From assembly GCF_037975245.1 (NCBI RefSeq), contig NC_092564.1, forward strand, positions 2,381,984 through 2,445,983: 64,000 bases of DNA, read 5' to 3'. The notes under the pieces are model-generated. The model made no database searches, was not told the DNA's origin, and worked only from the letters and a program-made list of their open reading frames with translations. The translations under genes and the position numbers were made by a program. Below are positions 51,194 through 64,000 of this stretch, in pieces (position 1 is the first letter of the stretch; each line of letters opens with the position of its first letter). The DNA is from Apostichopus japonicus. Lineage: Eukaryota > Echinodermata > Holothuroidea > Aspidochirotida > Stichopodidae.

Positions 51194-52679
51194 CAAATGA
51201 TGTCAGTATTGTCCACTACTGTGCCATAAAACCCCAAGTTTTGTTCCTCATTGTTTGTGAGATTTAAGCCCCCTGGAATCTTTAAGTGATTGCTGTCTGA
51301 ATCTTATGTCAACAAAACCTGCATTTACTCTCTTCCCTACAATTGGGAACAGATGTTAAAATTAAATTACCTAACAATAGCTCAATGTATTTGAACGATC
51401 TCAAGGATCATTAGTATACACTTAACAAACAATTTTAGATGAAAATGTTGTGAGTTTGTTCAAATTGATCTTGATATTTATAATTGTCATCTTTCGTCAG
51501 TATAACTGTACAGTCACTCGTTGGCTGAGTAAGGGCCTTTTGTATCTTGGAATCAGGTAGTGATGCTTATTGTTGCCTCTAATGCTGTTCCTTAAAAGAT
51601 GACAGTAGTAGCTACTGTTCCATCGTCATCTGGGTATACTTACCGACTTCAGGAACAGCATGATAAGTTTCAAAGCTGTAGCCAGAGTTGTCATGCATCG
51701 ACCTTGTTTGCAAACTTTCCCCTTTTTTTTATCGAAATATTGAATATACCATCCAACCAAGTACCCAACATCAGCCATCAGGAGGCAACCACCTTGCTGC
51801 TCCATAAAAGTGTTAGCATATTTGGTCTACGAATTATGTACACCCTTCAATGTTGGATACTTTCTACTATTCGGGCAATGCAAAATCTTAAATGAGTGCA
51901 TACTGTATCTACTCTCAGTCCTAACCCAGTGACAAATCACACATATTTCGTTTTCAAAAAAAAAAAAAAAAAAAAATATGACATCAGAAATATTTCAATA
52001 TCATTACAAAGGGCTAATTTTTCTTATGGTTGAAGAAATAAACTTACTGTTGGTATCATTCAATATCAATTCTAGTTCACATGATCAATGTTTTCCCCTT
52101 GCCAGTTTTTAATTTCATCTCTTTGTACAAATTTTTTGGTGTTTTGTCACGTTTTCATTATTTCAACCGGCCTGCATATCTCTTACCTTTACACTTCTGT
52201 TGTTTCAAACTGAATAAGGTAACCAGGATGAATTGCACAAGTGTATTAAAAGACCAATGTGTGAAATGTGCAAATAAATGAAGTCTGAAATAACAAAACA
52301 TCATTGTCCAATTACACTGAAACGGTTGTTGACATATCATTGGCCTTTCTGCGTGATTGTTGAATGTTTCTGCCTAACCCACTTGAATATCCCAGTATTG
52401 TTGTGGAAGCAAGGAATAATATGGCGATTACCACATAAATTATTCCATGGGAAGAAATCAGCTTGATGATTGTTAACAGTGGAGAAATTTAGTATCCCAT
52501 AGGAGCTGAAATTATGGTTAGATATCTTTATTAGACTAAATGACACTAATAAACTTGCATTATTTTGAAAGACCATTTAATATGTTCTTATTAGCAAAAC
52601 CAGATTCCTGGCAAGGTTGGCATTTTGTGAATGTCCATTTACTTCTTCACTGGACTTGAGGAATGAAGTTTGCATATTA

Positions 52680-52728
52680 TGACAGGAAAGGTTATGACAG
52701 GAAAGATTATGACAGGAAAGATTATGGT
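52680..52728 (+). repeat. 16-bp short tandem repeat
   Basis: Three units of gacaggaaagattat(g), the first with ggttat. Confidence 0.85.
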
Positions 52729-52768
52729 TGACTTTTGGCACAAACTTTGATATGCATCACATGGTTAA

Positions 52769-53489
52769 AGGCATTGAAGACTCGCAAACAGCGTGTAGCG
52801 CTTTGTAAAAGTTAACTTTCTGTTGCTTGCAAGTGAAGTTTTCTGCTTGTCGCTACAAAATGCAGACCGTAATGAAACGCGATACCTTGTTATCTTTTAT
52901 CAAGACCTGAGATGTCCATCGCCAAGGGCGTAGGAACCGGGGGGGGGGCTGCTGGGGGGCGCCAGCCCCCCAGTGAAAAATATGGAGGGGCGGAAGTATC
53001 ATTCCGCCCCCCCCCCTGCTTTGCAAGTCAGAAAACCCCTTTTTCATTTCCAAATGAGAAAAAAAATCTCATTTGGAGCACCAAATTGCATCTAAGGCCT
53101 GGTGAAAATGCAAAAGTTTTTACAAAATGGAGTGGGTGTTGAAGTGTGCTACATTGCACCAAATTGCATCTGAGGCCACCTGGAAATGCCAAAAAATTCC
53201 AAAGCGGACGCCCCCTCCCCCAGGCTGGCCATCAGTCTTCAGCCCTCCCACTCAAAAGTACCTTCCTACGCCACTGTCCATCGCTGCTTTGTAGGCTACA
53301 CTGTGTTGTGGGTATTGACCGTAGCTGTATGTATTGACTGTACACTAGTGTCTAATTACCGACGGTAGCAAGCTGTGTGTGTATTTTCTGGGATCGATGG
53401 TGGCATCTAACACTTCTGTTACACCTCATTCGAAACTACGTCAGATTAACAGCATGAGACGTTTCTTTGTGCGCGAGTCTTCACACCGT
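52769..53489 (+). mobile_element. piggyBac-like MITE interrupted by a hAT-type MITE
   Basis: TTAA at 52765-52768 and 53490-53493. The termini aggcattgaagactcgc and gcgcgagtcttcacaccg are inverted. The family sequence is broken at 52922 and resumes at 53285; the gap is the hAT-type MITE and its duplication. Confidence 0.85.
52923..53276 (-). mobile_element. hAT-type MITE, family 1, copy 2 (nested)
   Basis: 354 bp, inverted relative to 47660-48030. The ends are caagggcgtaggaacc and ccttcctacgccactg. A perfect 8-bp duplication, tccatcgc, is at 52915-52922 and 53277-53284. The copy of the host MITE at 43897-44277 reads through as tccatagc, a paralogous empty site. Confidence 0.92.
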
Positions 53490-53493
53490 TTAA

Positions 53494-55610
53494 GTAACAG
53501 CTAGTAGTCCAGGTTGTACTCCTAAGATACTTTCTGAACCCTGTGTAATTTTTGAGGAAAGATTGTTTTGTAAACATCCAAAGATCGTTCATCTGCGTGG
53601 CTGGGCTACCTCATCCAACACTGTCTATTAGGTCATTGCAGCGGATGCAACAGAAAACTAGAAAGTACTGCAAAACTCCTATGGCCTAAAGTCTGAGTGG
53701 ATTTACTGTGGTAGAAAATGCCGTAGTTGATGATGAAATGTAGAATTTGAAGTTTTTATTACTAAAAGGTCCTTTAAGCCTTTTGAGCTTACATTCAGAG
53801 TGAGCTTTCTTACTACAAATCTGGTAGCATGTTATGAAATTCCCCAAACTGTGGTCGTGTTGAATAGCATCTTCAAAAGAATGCTCTTCTAGGCTGTACG
53901 CCCTTAATACTGCCAAGTTTGTTATATTTGTATAAGCCAACCTTCATATTTATATGCAAGTAACAACATGGTTTGGGGGGCATCATATAGTTGCTCTGAA
54001 CCCTATTAATGTCCCCATCGAGTTCAGTTACAGTCAAGGATAAGTGAACAAAGATCACATTATGATCCAAGAACACTGCTCTCCAAGCGAGCAGGGCACT
54101 CCAGCTTCAGATGAAAAAAATTGCTTTAGTGAAAGTCAAACGTTTTCCTCCCATTGTTAAATTTGCGACTGCTGTTTTATTCCAAAAATCTAGTAAATAG
54201 CGATTGATTAACCTGAGATCTTTCTACAATACATAGCAAATCCTTTTCCTTTAACTTGAAAAGCAGATTATTTGGTTAAGTAATCATTGGGCCATTGAAG
54301 CACTTAAGGCCCTCAAGGTGTTTGGGAATTGGGTTTTTAGAACATTGTGCTGATAGCAAGGGACAATACCTTTTGCATCAATTTTCTAACTTGAGGGATC
54401 CTTGTTCAAGATTGGTGATTTTAAGGGTAAACTGATTAAACTTTTGAAGAAATTTTTAATTGTAGTTAGCTTGCATGCATCAGTAGTTTAATAATTGATT
54501 TTATGAAAAGATTGACTACCCCTCACAGGATTAAAAATATCAGTATTGCAAACTAACATACTAGAAGTGAAATATTTGTCACTCATGTTGGAACTTATAA
54601 CATGCTTTATATACTGCCAAACTTGAAGCATTTTTTTGTGACAATTGTCCATTCAAGCACATATCAATGTCAGGCAGTAAGTCAAATCACCTCTAGGAAA
54701 GTACTCAGAAACAACTTTGGTACAGTTGGTACCCCCATTCTGATGAACTTTAAAGAGGACTGCAATATTTTTGATCACTGCTGTGACTAAAGCCAAATCT
54801 AATGGTGAACAATAGAATGAGCTGTTAGTAACTTAATATTTCCACTAATTCATTTTAATTTTTACTACAGACGAAATACTATCCATTCTGTCTAAACCAT
54901 TTCTTCCCATACTGATAGAAAGTCCTTAATCTCAGCATTCTCTCATTCAGTTGTTGACTTGCAAGTGCAACTTTATCTAGAATACAGGACTTCTAAAGAG
55001 ACGGACTAACAAATGAAACAAAAAAGCTCACAATACAGTTAACTTTTCAATCATCTATTCATTTTCCATCACATGGCTGGCCAAGAACATTTTTGGGACA
55101 AGTGGCCCACTACTGACACCAGACTTGTGTTCATCATATGTCTGATCTTCAATTTAATTACAATCAGGTAAATCATCTGCAAATTAATTTCAAATTCTGT
55201 CTCAATGAGAAAATAAGTTGAAATGGATTTGAATACAAAGATCCAACATCAACAGTTTGTTCTGGTTATGCTATAATGAATTGGTGCGATTGATACAAAC
55301 ACACAAGAACAACAACAGGTGCCAATCTTCTCACAATCAGAGACATTTAAGTAATCTATGAACAATGTAAGAAAAATAATTGGCTGGAACATTACATGTC
55401 CATTGCTACATTAGATTTTCATTTTGAAAAAAAAGATCCCTCTTGACTTTTGAAGTTGTCATTGGACCCTCACCCTAAAATGCACTTGCCTGCCATACTG
55501 ATGTAATAAACACCGTTCTCTCTGGTCAAATGGTGAACTCTGCAAACAAATAAGACCTGAAAATAAATCTGAGACAATTGGTCTCTATCATACTATAACA
55601 ATGCCCATAA
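53494..55610. other. Intergenic between TMUB and ATP5MC 3' ends
   Basis: AT-rich; short open frames only, no recognised gene, repeat or RNA. It includes the 3' UTR of ATP5MC at the right end. Confidence 0.5.
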
Positions 55611-58675
<3,065 letters not shown>

Positions 58676-58930
58676 CTTTAGGTTGGTGTTTTTTCGCACA
58701 AATTCCTGACAACTTCAACCTGCAAAAGAAGACCATACAATTTAAAGGAATCAAGTAAGAGCTGTAAGAACTGACAACAAATTTAGCTACATTAGAATTA
58801 ACTTGAAAATTTCGTAATTAAATTAAATGCTTATCAAATGAATATAATATTCGCTAATAACGTCACTTCTAAAACTAACTTAAATTTCGAACGATTGCTA
58901 AGAAAATATGGGATTTAGGTTTCTACTCAC

Positions 58931-59000
58931 GTCTTGAATCGGAGTACCGGTAACTGAGCGTAAAGTGCATGCGTGAACGATAGCCACGTTCGGAGATTAA
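58931..59000 (-). promoter_or_regulatory. ATP5MC 5' UTR exon / promoter side
   Basis: On the minus strand ccgattcaagac|gtgagt is a good donor for a non-coding first exon joining 58719. The start point is unknown; the right border here is approximate. Confidence 0.5.
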
Positions 59001-59577
59001 TAATTAAAAATTATATTAAAATGACGCAATTCGATACGATTATGCACTATTATGTTTCACATCTAGTTTTAAAAATGAATAAAATATTGAGCATTAACAT
59101 TTAATTCTTAAAACAAAAACTATAAGTTTATAATATGAAATAGAGGATCTTAATTTCTAGCATCTATTTACGTCATATGACCTTTCAACTTTCCTGGGGC
59201 AAACGGTGAAAGGGCAAAAGGTCACCAGCTGGGTTTGGCTGCGAAAAATGTAAACACTAACATTACCAGCTTCCACAGTACTGTATATATGGTTACTATA
59301 AAAGCTTGATTAGTGTGACATATACGTTGAACACACTAACTTCGGCTTCACGGTCAAGCTTGGGCTCTAATTGTCGAATTGTATTGGAGAGGGTTTACTA
59401 ATATGACTTGCTGTCATTAAGCTATCATTGCTAGGTAGCCTAGTACCGTTAGCCTACTGTTTAGCTTTGAACTTGTGCTAGGTTTGCTACTGTTCATAAA
59501 ATAGACAGCACTGACTACAGTCTACAGAGAATCCCAGCTAGTACTGTAGTAGTACAAGTAGAAGTACTACTAGTAAT
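59000..59577. promoter_or_regulatory. Probable shared promoter region of ATP5MC and JAZF1-like gene
   Basis: About 0.5 kb between the leftward ATP5MC first exon and the rightward JAZF1-like first exon. Contains 'catatgacctttcaac' and 'agggcaaaaggtcacc'. The latter has the AGGTCA half-site form, which may be chance. Confidence 0.4.
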
Positions 59578-59591
59578 ATGTCAACGAGAAG
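59578..59591 (+). other. Possible 5' exon end of JAZF1-like gene with upstream ORF start
   Basis: ATGTCAACGAGAAG|gtgaga. Spliced to 61678 it gives a 17-codon upstream ORF (MSTRRKEDDVDNSQPSC) that stops before the JAZF1 ATG. The exon is inferred only from the donor and from the matching acceptor at 61677. Confidence 0.35.
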
Positions 59592-61677
59592 GTGAGATAT
59601 GCTGTAAATACTACTCATACTATACAGCCTGTGTTACTGTTACTGTAGCCTAGGTGAGCCCAGCCTAACTTAGATATAAGGTTTGGAATAGAGTTTGCCT
59701 AGGCCTACCCGTAAGCCATATCAGGCAAGCCGACAGGACGTTAAACATTGTGAACACAAGACAGCTAGAGAATACCAGTGCGTGCCCACAAAGAAGTTTT
59801 GCTGTAATACTAATAGGCTAGTTTTCCAGCCTGTGAAAAGTAGCCTTAGTAAGGCTATCTTAGATAATAGATGTTGAAAGATAGTTACCCATAGGCCTAA
59901 GCAAGATGAGGCTTGCCAAAGTTCAGCCTTATGTAATGTATAATACTAGTAATACTTAATAGGGTGAAACAAAAAAACACCCCACAAATTCAAAACCTCA
60001 TTTTGGAGGCATAGTTCCATGCAGTTGTCTCACAGACTAGGCCTTGGAGTCTGCTATTGCCCCTCCACATCAGGATGGAGGTTCAGTGCGACTTTAATTT
60101 AAAATTTTCGGGTAAATGCACATATTTTAGGCCGCGACCGATTTTAGGCCACAGGTCTACCAATTGTATGCCACACAGAAAGTGTTTAGCTTGAGGAAAT
60201 GATCAGGTGACTTGGGTATATAATTTTTCCAGGTAGTTGGAAACTAACCTGTTTGTTTTAGAGAAGAGCATTATTTTTTCTCAAACTTGTAAATTAGTCA
60301 GCTCATCTGCATGTTGAGCTAATACACATATTTGCAACAACTTTTTTTGGTATAATTGGTGTCAAATCAATTGGAAACTTCTACAGAACATTTTCAGATG
60401 GCAGCTTTTTTTTGAGTAAACCATCTAACACTGTAGTATATATGGTAATCTGTTAACATTATGATGGACACCAAGTATTGGCACACAGAATTATGCAATG
60501 TACTTAATTAAGTCCACCCATAGTAGCATGGTGGGCTCATAATTGACGCACTTAAGGATTTCATCAACGATATCTATCAAGGAAAAATCCAAATCACTCG
60601 ACTGTATGTGTTTTTCATATGAATAGTTCCTCAGAAATGTTATGATCTCAAAATATTTAAGGTTCTGTGCTTATGCACCGTACAATTGAGCAGAATTTGA
60701 CCACAAAATGTCTGCCATGTCAAGTTCTTTCATACCCCTGAATTGACACATTCGTTGTAAAGCTAACTGTAGTGTAGGCCTTAGTATACATCCATTGACT
60801 TTAGATGCTGTTTGCTATGCTCTGAGCCTCTAAGCTCAGACTGGTCAGGTTCCAGAGAGCAGTGTAATCATATTGAGGTAATGTTGGTTATTTTTAGGGA
60901 GTAAGATTTCCAAATGACCAAAAAATGTGCAAAACTGGTGGGAGGGTGTTAAAAGCTTAAAAAATACCACAATTTGGTCAGCAAATAGCTGAAATGGATT
61001 CAAACTCATAAAATATGTCATTCTGCTTGACTGCAAAAAGTTTAGGTGGCCTACTGTATCATTGCTAGTAATAATTGAAGGTGCATCAATTACGGGGGTG
61101 CGTCAATTATGAAGCCTTTACTATACAGGTATAGAGTGCGTGGATATTGCAGTTGCCTTGCTAGGAAAAGGTAACTGTATAAAAAAGTTACAGAAAAGTT
61201 AAAAACAACACTAGGGTAGTGGTTCTAACTTTCGAAATTCAATAACTGTAAATTATTTTGATTTGATTTGATTTATTTGATTTTCCACATATAATAAATA
61301 TATACAGGAATTATTATGAATTAATTAGAATGCATTATTATTGCATATGCATTAGAATGCATTATTATGAATGCATTAGATAATTATGTATGCATTAGAT
61401 ATTTAAGTTTCTGTTCAGAACTAAATGATATGTCAGTTAAATAATATGAGTTAATCAGGAGGGCTAAATTACAAACACACACAGCATTAAATTGGGACAT
61501 ACAGTACTTCTTTTTTTGGTAATGTGACGAGAATGTTTATGCTTAGGCTGCCTAAAATAATTGCATTTACCCTATATCATATTATCTTAATATGTATAGC
61601 CTAGTCAGTATTAAGTTATATTGTCAAGAACCCTGTGTCTTCATGTGCCATACAGCTGTTGATTAATCATTTTGCAG
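59592..61677 (+). other. JAZF1-like 5' intron
   Basis: No gene recognised. At 61254-61282 a run of ttgatttgatttgattt and a 'ttccacatataata' end looks like the 3' tail of an old LINE-type insertion on the minus strand. Confidence 0.4.
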
Positions 61678-61751
61678 GAAAGAAGATGATGTTGATAACA
61701 GTCAGCCTAGTTGCTGATTTGAAGCTTCACCACTGGCAGGGGTAACAGGTC

Positions 61752-61851
61752 ATGGCTTTTTTCACCACAAATAATTGTAAATTCAAGGAGTGCAGTCTAA
61801 CCTTCTCATCGCTGTGCCAGCTGATAGAGCACATTGAAGAAAGTCACATAG
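61752..61851 (+). CDS. JAZF1: JAZF1-like zinc-finger protein, first coding exon
   Basis: 33 codons then donor gtaata: MAFFTTNNCKFKECSLTFSS, LCQLIEHIEESHIG. It matches the first C2H2 finger of JAZF1 (NTCRFGGCGLHFPTLADLIEHIEDNHID) with Cys9, Cys14, His27 and His32 in place and the LIEHIE-x2-H end. JAZF1 is a nuclear protein of the TIP60/NuA4 acetyltransferase complex and an NR2C2 (TAK1) cofactor. A splice acceptor (cattttgcag) stands at 61677, and the exon probably runs 61678-61851. The remaining exons lie right of the window. The start is shorter than human by about five residues. Confidence 0.85.
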
Positions 61852-62392
61852 GTAATATATCATGAAAGAATTTATTATCAACTACAGGAGTACAGGTAGT
61901 CTAATAAATCATATACATGGATGAGAATTATACTATGTGTAAAAGTAAGTTGGCCTGACGTTTCGATCCTAGCAGGATCTTCTTCAAAAGCTAAATGACA
62001 AGTAACAGTAACAGAAGGGACAAAAACATGCACAGAATACAGACAGGTTAATGAGCATGGTGAACACAAAAGATAGATGTAAGGGGATTAGTAGACAAGG
62101 GATGGAGAGAAGAAAGAAAGAAACCAACAGGGGAAGAGAAGAGGTAGGAGATAAACAGTGGAGGGTTAAAGAGAGGATTAAGGGAAGGGGGCAGGGCATA
62201 AATAAAGAATTATATTACTCAGAGAAACAATGTTTACAGTTGGTACATTTGATCTGATGAAATGGTACAGTAGCATTAAATATAAATTACATACTGTAGC
62301 AGTCTGTACAGTACATGAATGTGATTGTGCCTGTTGACTATCATGTTATTCCATGTTATTTCCGGTCCAAATACTGAATTATCTTTTTCCAA

Positions 62393-62431
<39 letters not shown>

Positions 62432-63611
62432 AGATGTGATTTTGCTACATGGTCATCAAAACTACAGTAACTTTCCTAGGCAAAGTGACAGTCACCGTAT
62501 ACCACTTTAACAAGCTAAAAGTTACTCAATGTCTTCAAAAGATTACTGCAATAGACTACTTTGGTGGATCATGGTCTCACCATTTTATTACAGTACTATT
62601 TTCAGAGATTGAGGAGTGTTGAATCACACAAGAACATGCTGCACTGGTCAGATGGTTTGTACAGATCAAACTGTTTCAATTTGAACATAAATTTGACAGA
62701 GCAAAGAAATTCGTGGCTAGATATAAACCTTAGGAACCGTAGTAATGTACTTTCAGAGATTGAGGAGTGTTGAATCACACAAGAACATGCTGCACTGGTC
62801 AGATGGTTTGTACAGATCAAACTGTTTCAGTTTGAACATAAATTTGACAGAGCAAAGAAATTCGTGGCTAGATATAAACCTTAGGAACCGTAGTAATGTA
62901 CTTTCAGTCCTCTGCATAAAGCAGTTGTAGTAACTCACCTGTTCATGATGATTGAAAACAATGATAATTATTGAAATATTGGAAATTTAAAGATAGTTTT
63001 TAAGTTTAGAAAAATGAAAAGTTTGGTAATACTGTGAGCAGAATTCAACAAAAATGTGGTTACCATGTCAATATAAAGTAGTGCAAGTGGCCAAATGACA
63101 TTGTTTGATTAGAGACATTTTTTCAGGGATGTTTTTGCTCAATAGGTCACCAATGGTTGCATGGAATTACGTGAAAGGTCGTTGGAATTAGTCCAGATGT
63201 TAGCATGCTATAATCGTTAAACGTATTGAGGAGTATTTTTCCTGGAAGTTCTGGCACTTTAACTTATTCAAAGTAAATGAAAAGGAATTCGATTTGCCCA
63301 ATTAGTTATTTGAGTTGCTTTGAGACTGCATGAAAAAATGCTTTTTCATATGAAACCGAATGTAGCCTTTTGATTCCTTGCCAAGGGCAACATGCAATCT
63401 ATGTTATGTTTATGGCATGTGTCTATATATGTATGACGACCCAAATCATACATCTTGCTTGAAGTTCATTGTGCAGATTCCCATGGTGGGTGGAAGAACC
63501 TATTGAAGTTGGTGGAGTTCAAAGGTCATTTTAGGTTAACAGAGAACAAAATCTGAAAACCTTGAACATGATAACTCACAAATTGAAGCTTGGGATGAAG
63601 GCCATATGTTC
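61852..63611 (+). other. JAZF1-like intron
   Basis: Contains a (TA)n tract (62396-62429), a purine-rich stretch (62085-62200), a 151-bp tandem duplication and, at 63510-63600, an aggtca-type repeat unit ('caaaggtcattttagg', 'gaagcttgggatgaagg'). Confidence 0.6.
62601..62902 (+). repeat. 151-bp tandem duplication
   Basis: Two head-to-tail copies (62601-62751, 62752-62902) with a single visible difference (caatttgaac versus cagtttgaac). Each begins ttcagagattgagg. Both copies give the same open frame, which is not recognised. Confidence 0.97.
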
Positions 63612-64000
63612 AAGTTCAAGTTCAAGTTTATTTGTACCATCATCAACATAATCATTAAATCATATTTTATAACATGAGTAATAGTAAATTAATATACTTA
63701 CATATAATAAATGATATGCAAAAATCAGTATATATATATATACTGTACATATGATGGGTAGAGGAGTCAGAATAAGCAAAGCTTTTCGAGTCTAACCCCT
63801 TACAAAAAGAAAGGAAAAGAAATAAAGAAAATAATTAGCAATGTGCTAATTACAAAAGAATAACAGCAACATTAAAGAATGGTTTAAATATGCATGTAAT
63901 TATATATAATATGAAGTCGACATCAATTTTTTCCTCAACCTATTTTTAAAAGTATATAAAGTAATATTCAATTCAGTGAGATTAGATGAGAATGAATTCC
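63612..64000 (-). mobile_element. 3' end of a LINE-type retrotransposon (cut by window edge)
   Basis: On the minus strand the RT C-terminal tail NSFSSNLTELNITLYTFKNR LRKKL ends at a stop at ~63900. A ~290-bp AT-rich 3' UTR follows and closes in gaacttgaacttgaacttga tandem units (63612-63638), like the (gaaatt)n end of the LINE at 16480. Confidence 0.7.

Overview
This is a 64 kb piece of an animal nuclear genome. It is AT-rich, its genes are split into short exons with GT/AG introns, and it is full of microsatellites, MITE-like elements, SINEs and LINE remains. The gene set is bilaterian. Dispersed units of the form 'aggtcaaaggtcatttgaggtca' and the TIR-flanked elements suggest a marine invertebrate. 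An echinoderm such as a sea cucumber is my best guess, but that is inference and not proof.

Layout. (1) 1-~28.9 kb, + strand: a TRPM-family cation channel gene whose 5' end lies left of the window. Seventeen exons join in phase from 112 to 25812, covering the SLOG-like N-terminal part, S1-S6, the pore and the TRP helix. Two further terminal exons (27188-27245, 28833-28895) are phase-compatible but uncertain. Its introns hold a hammerhead-ribozyme element next to (TA)n tracts, a GC-rich relic, an antisense LINE, nested DNA-transposon derivatives and a tRNA-derived SINE. (2) 28.8-34.4 kb: a broken LINE reverse transcriptase lies between two ~460-490 bp direct repeats, followed by an inverted copy of a repeat also present in the TRPM intron. 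(3) 34.5-45.3 kb, + strand: MRPL45 (mitochondrial large-ribosomal-subunit protein), seven exons, complete. Its introns carry a ~365 bp GGGA array and an 86-bp tandem array. (4) 47-53.5 kb: TMUB-type transmembrane ubiquitin-like gene (+), complete in two coding exons and framed by inverted copies of a hAT-type MITE. (5) 55.6-59 kb, - strand: ATP synthase F0 subunit c (ATP5MC), complete in four coding exons plus an apparent 5' UTR exon. (6) 59.4 kb to the right edge, + strand: first coding exon of a JAZF1-like zinc-finger gene, divergent from ATP5MC. A LINE 3' end closes the window.

The genes do not form one pathway, although MRPL45 and ATP5MC both serve mitochondrial energy production. The most unusual structure is at 4.6-5.1 kb: two inverted copies of a sequence joining a tRNA-like 3' half to a hammerhead ribozyme core with intact stems. 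Around it is a record of mobile-element nesting. Several elements keep perfect 8-bp or TTAA target duplications and have paralogous empty sites elsewhere in the same window. All gene calls come from reading translations and splice phases by eye; no database search was possible.
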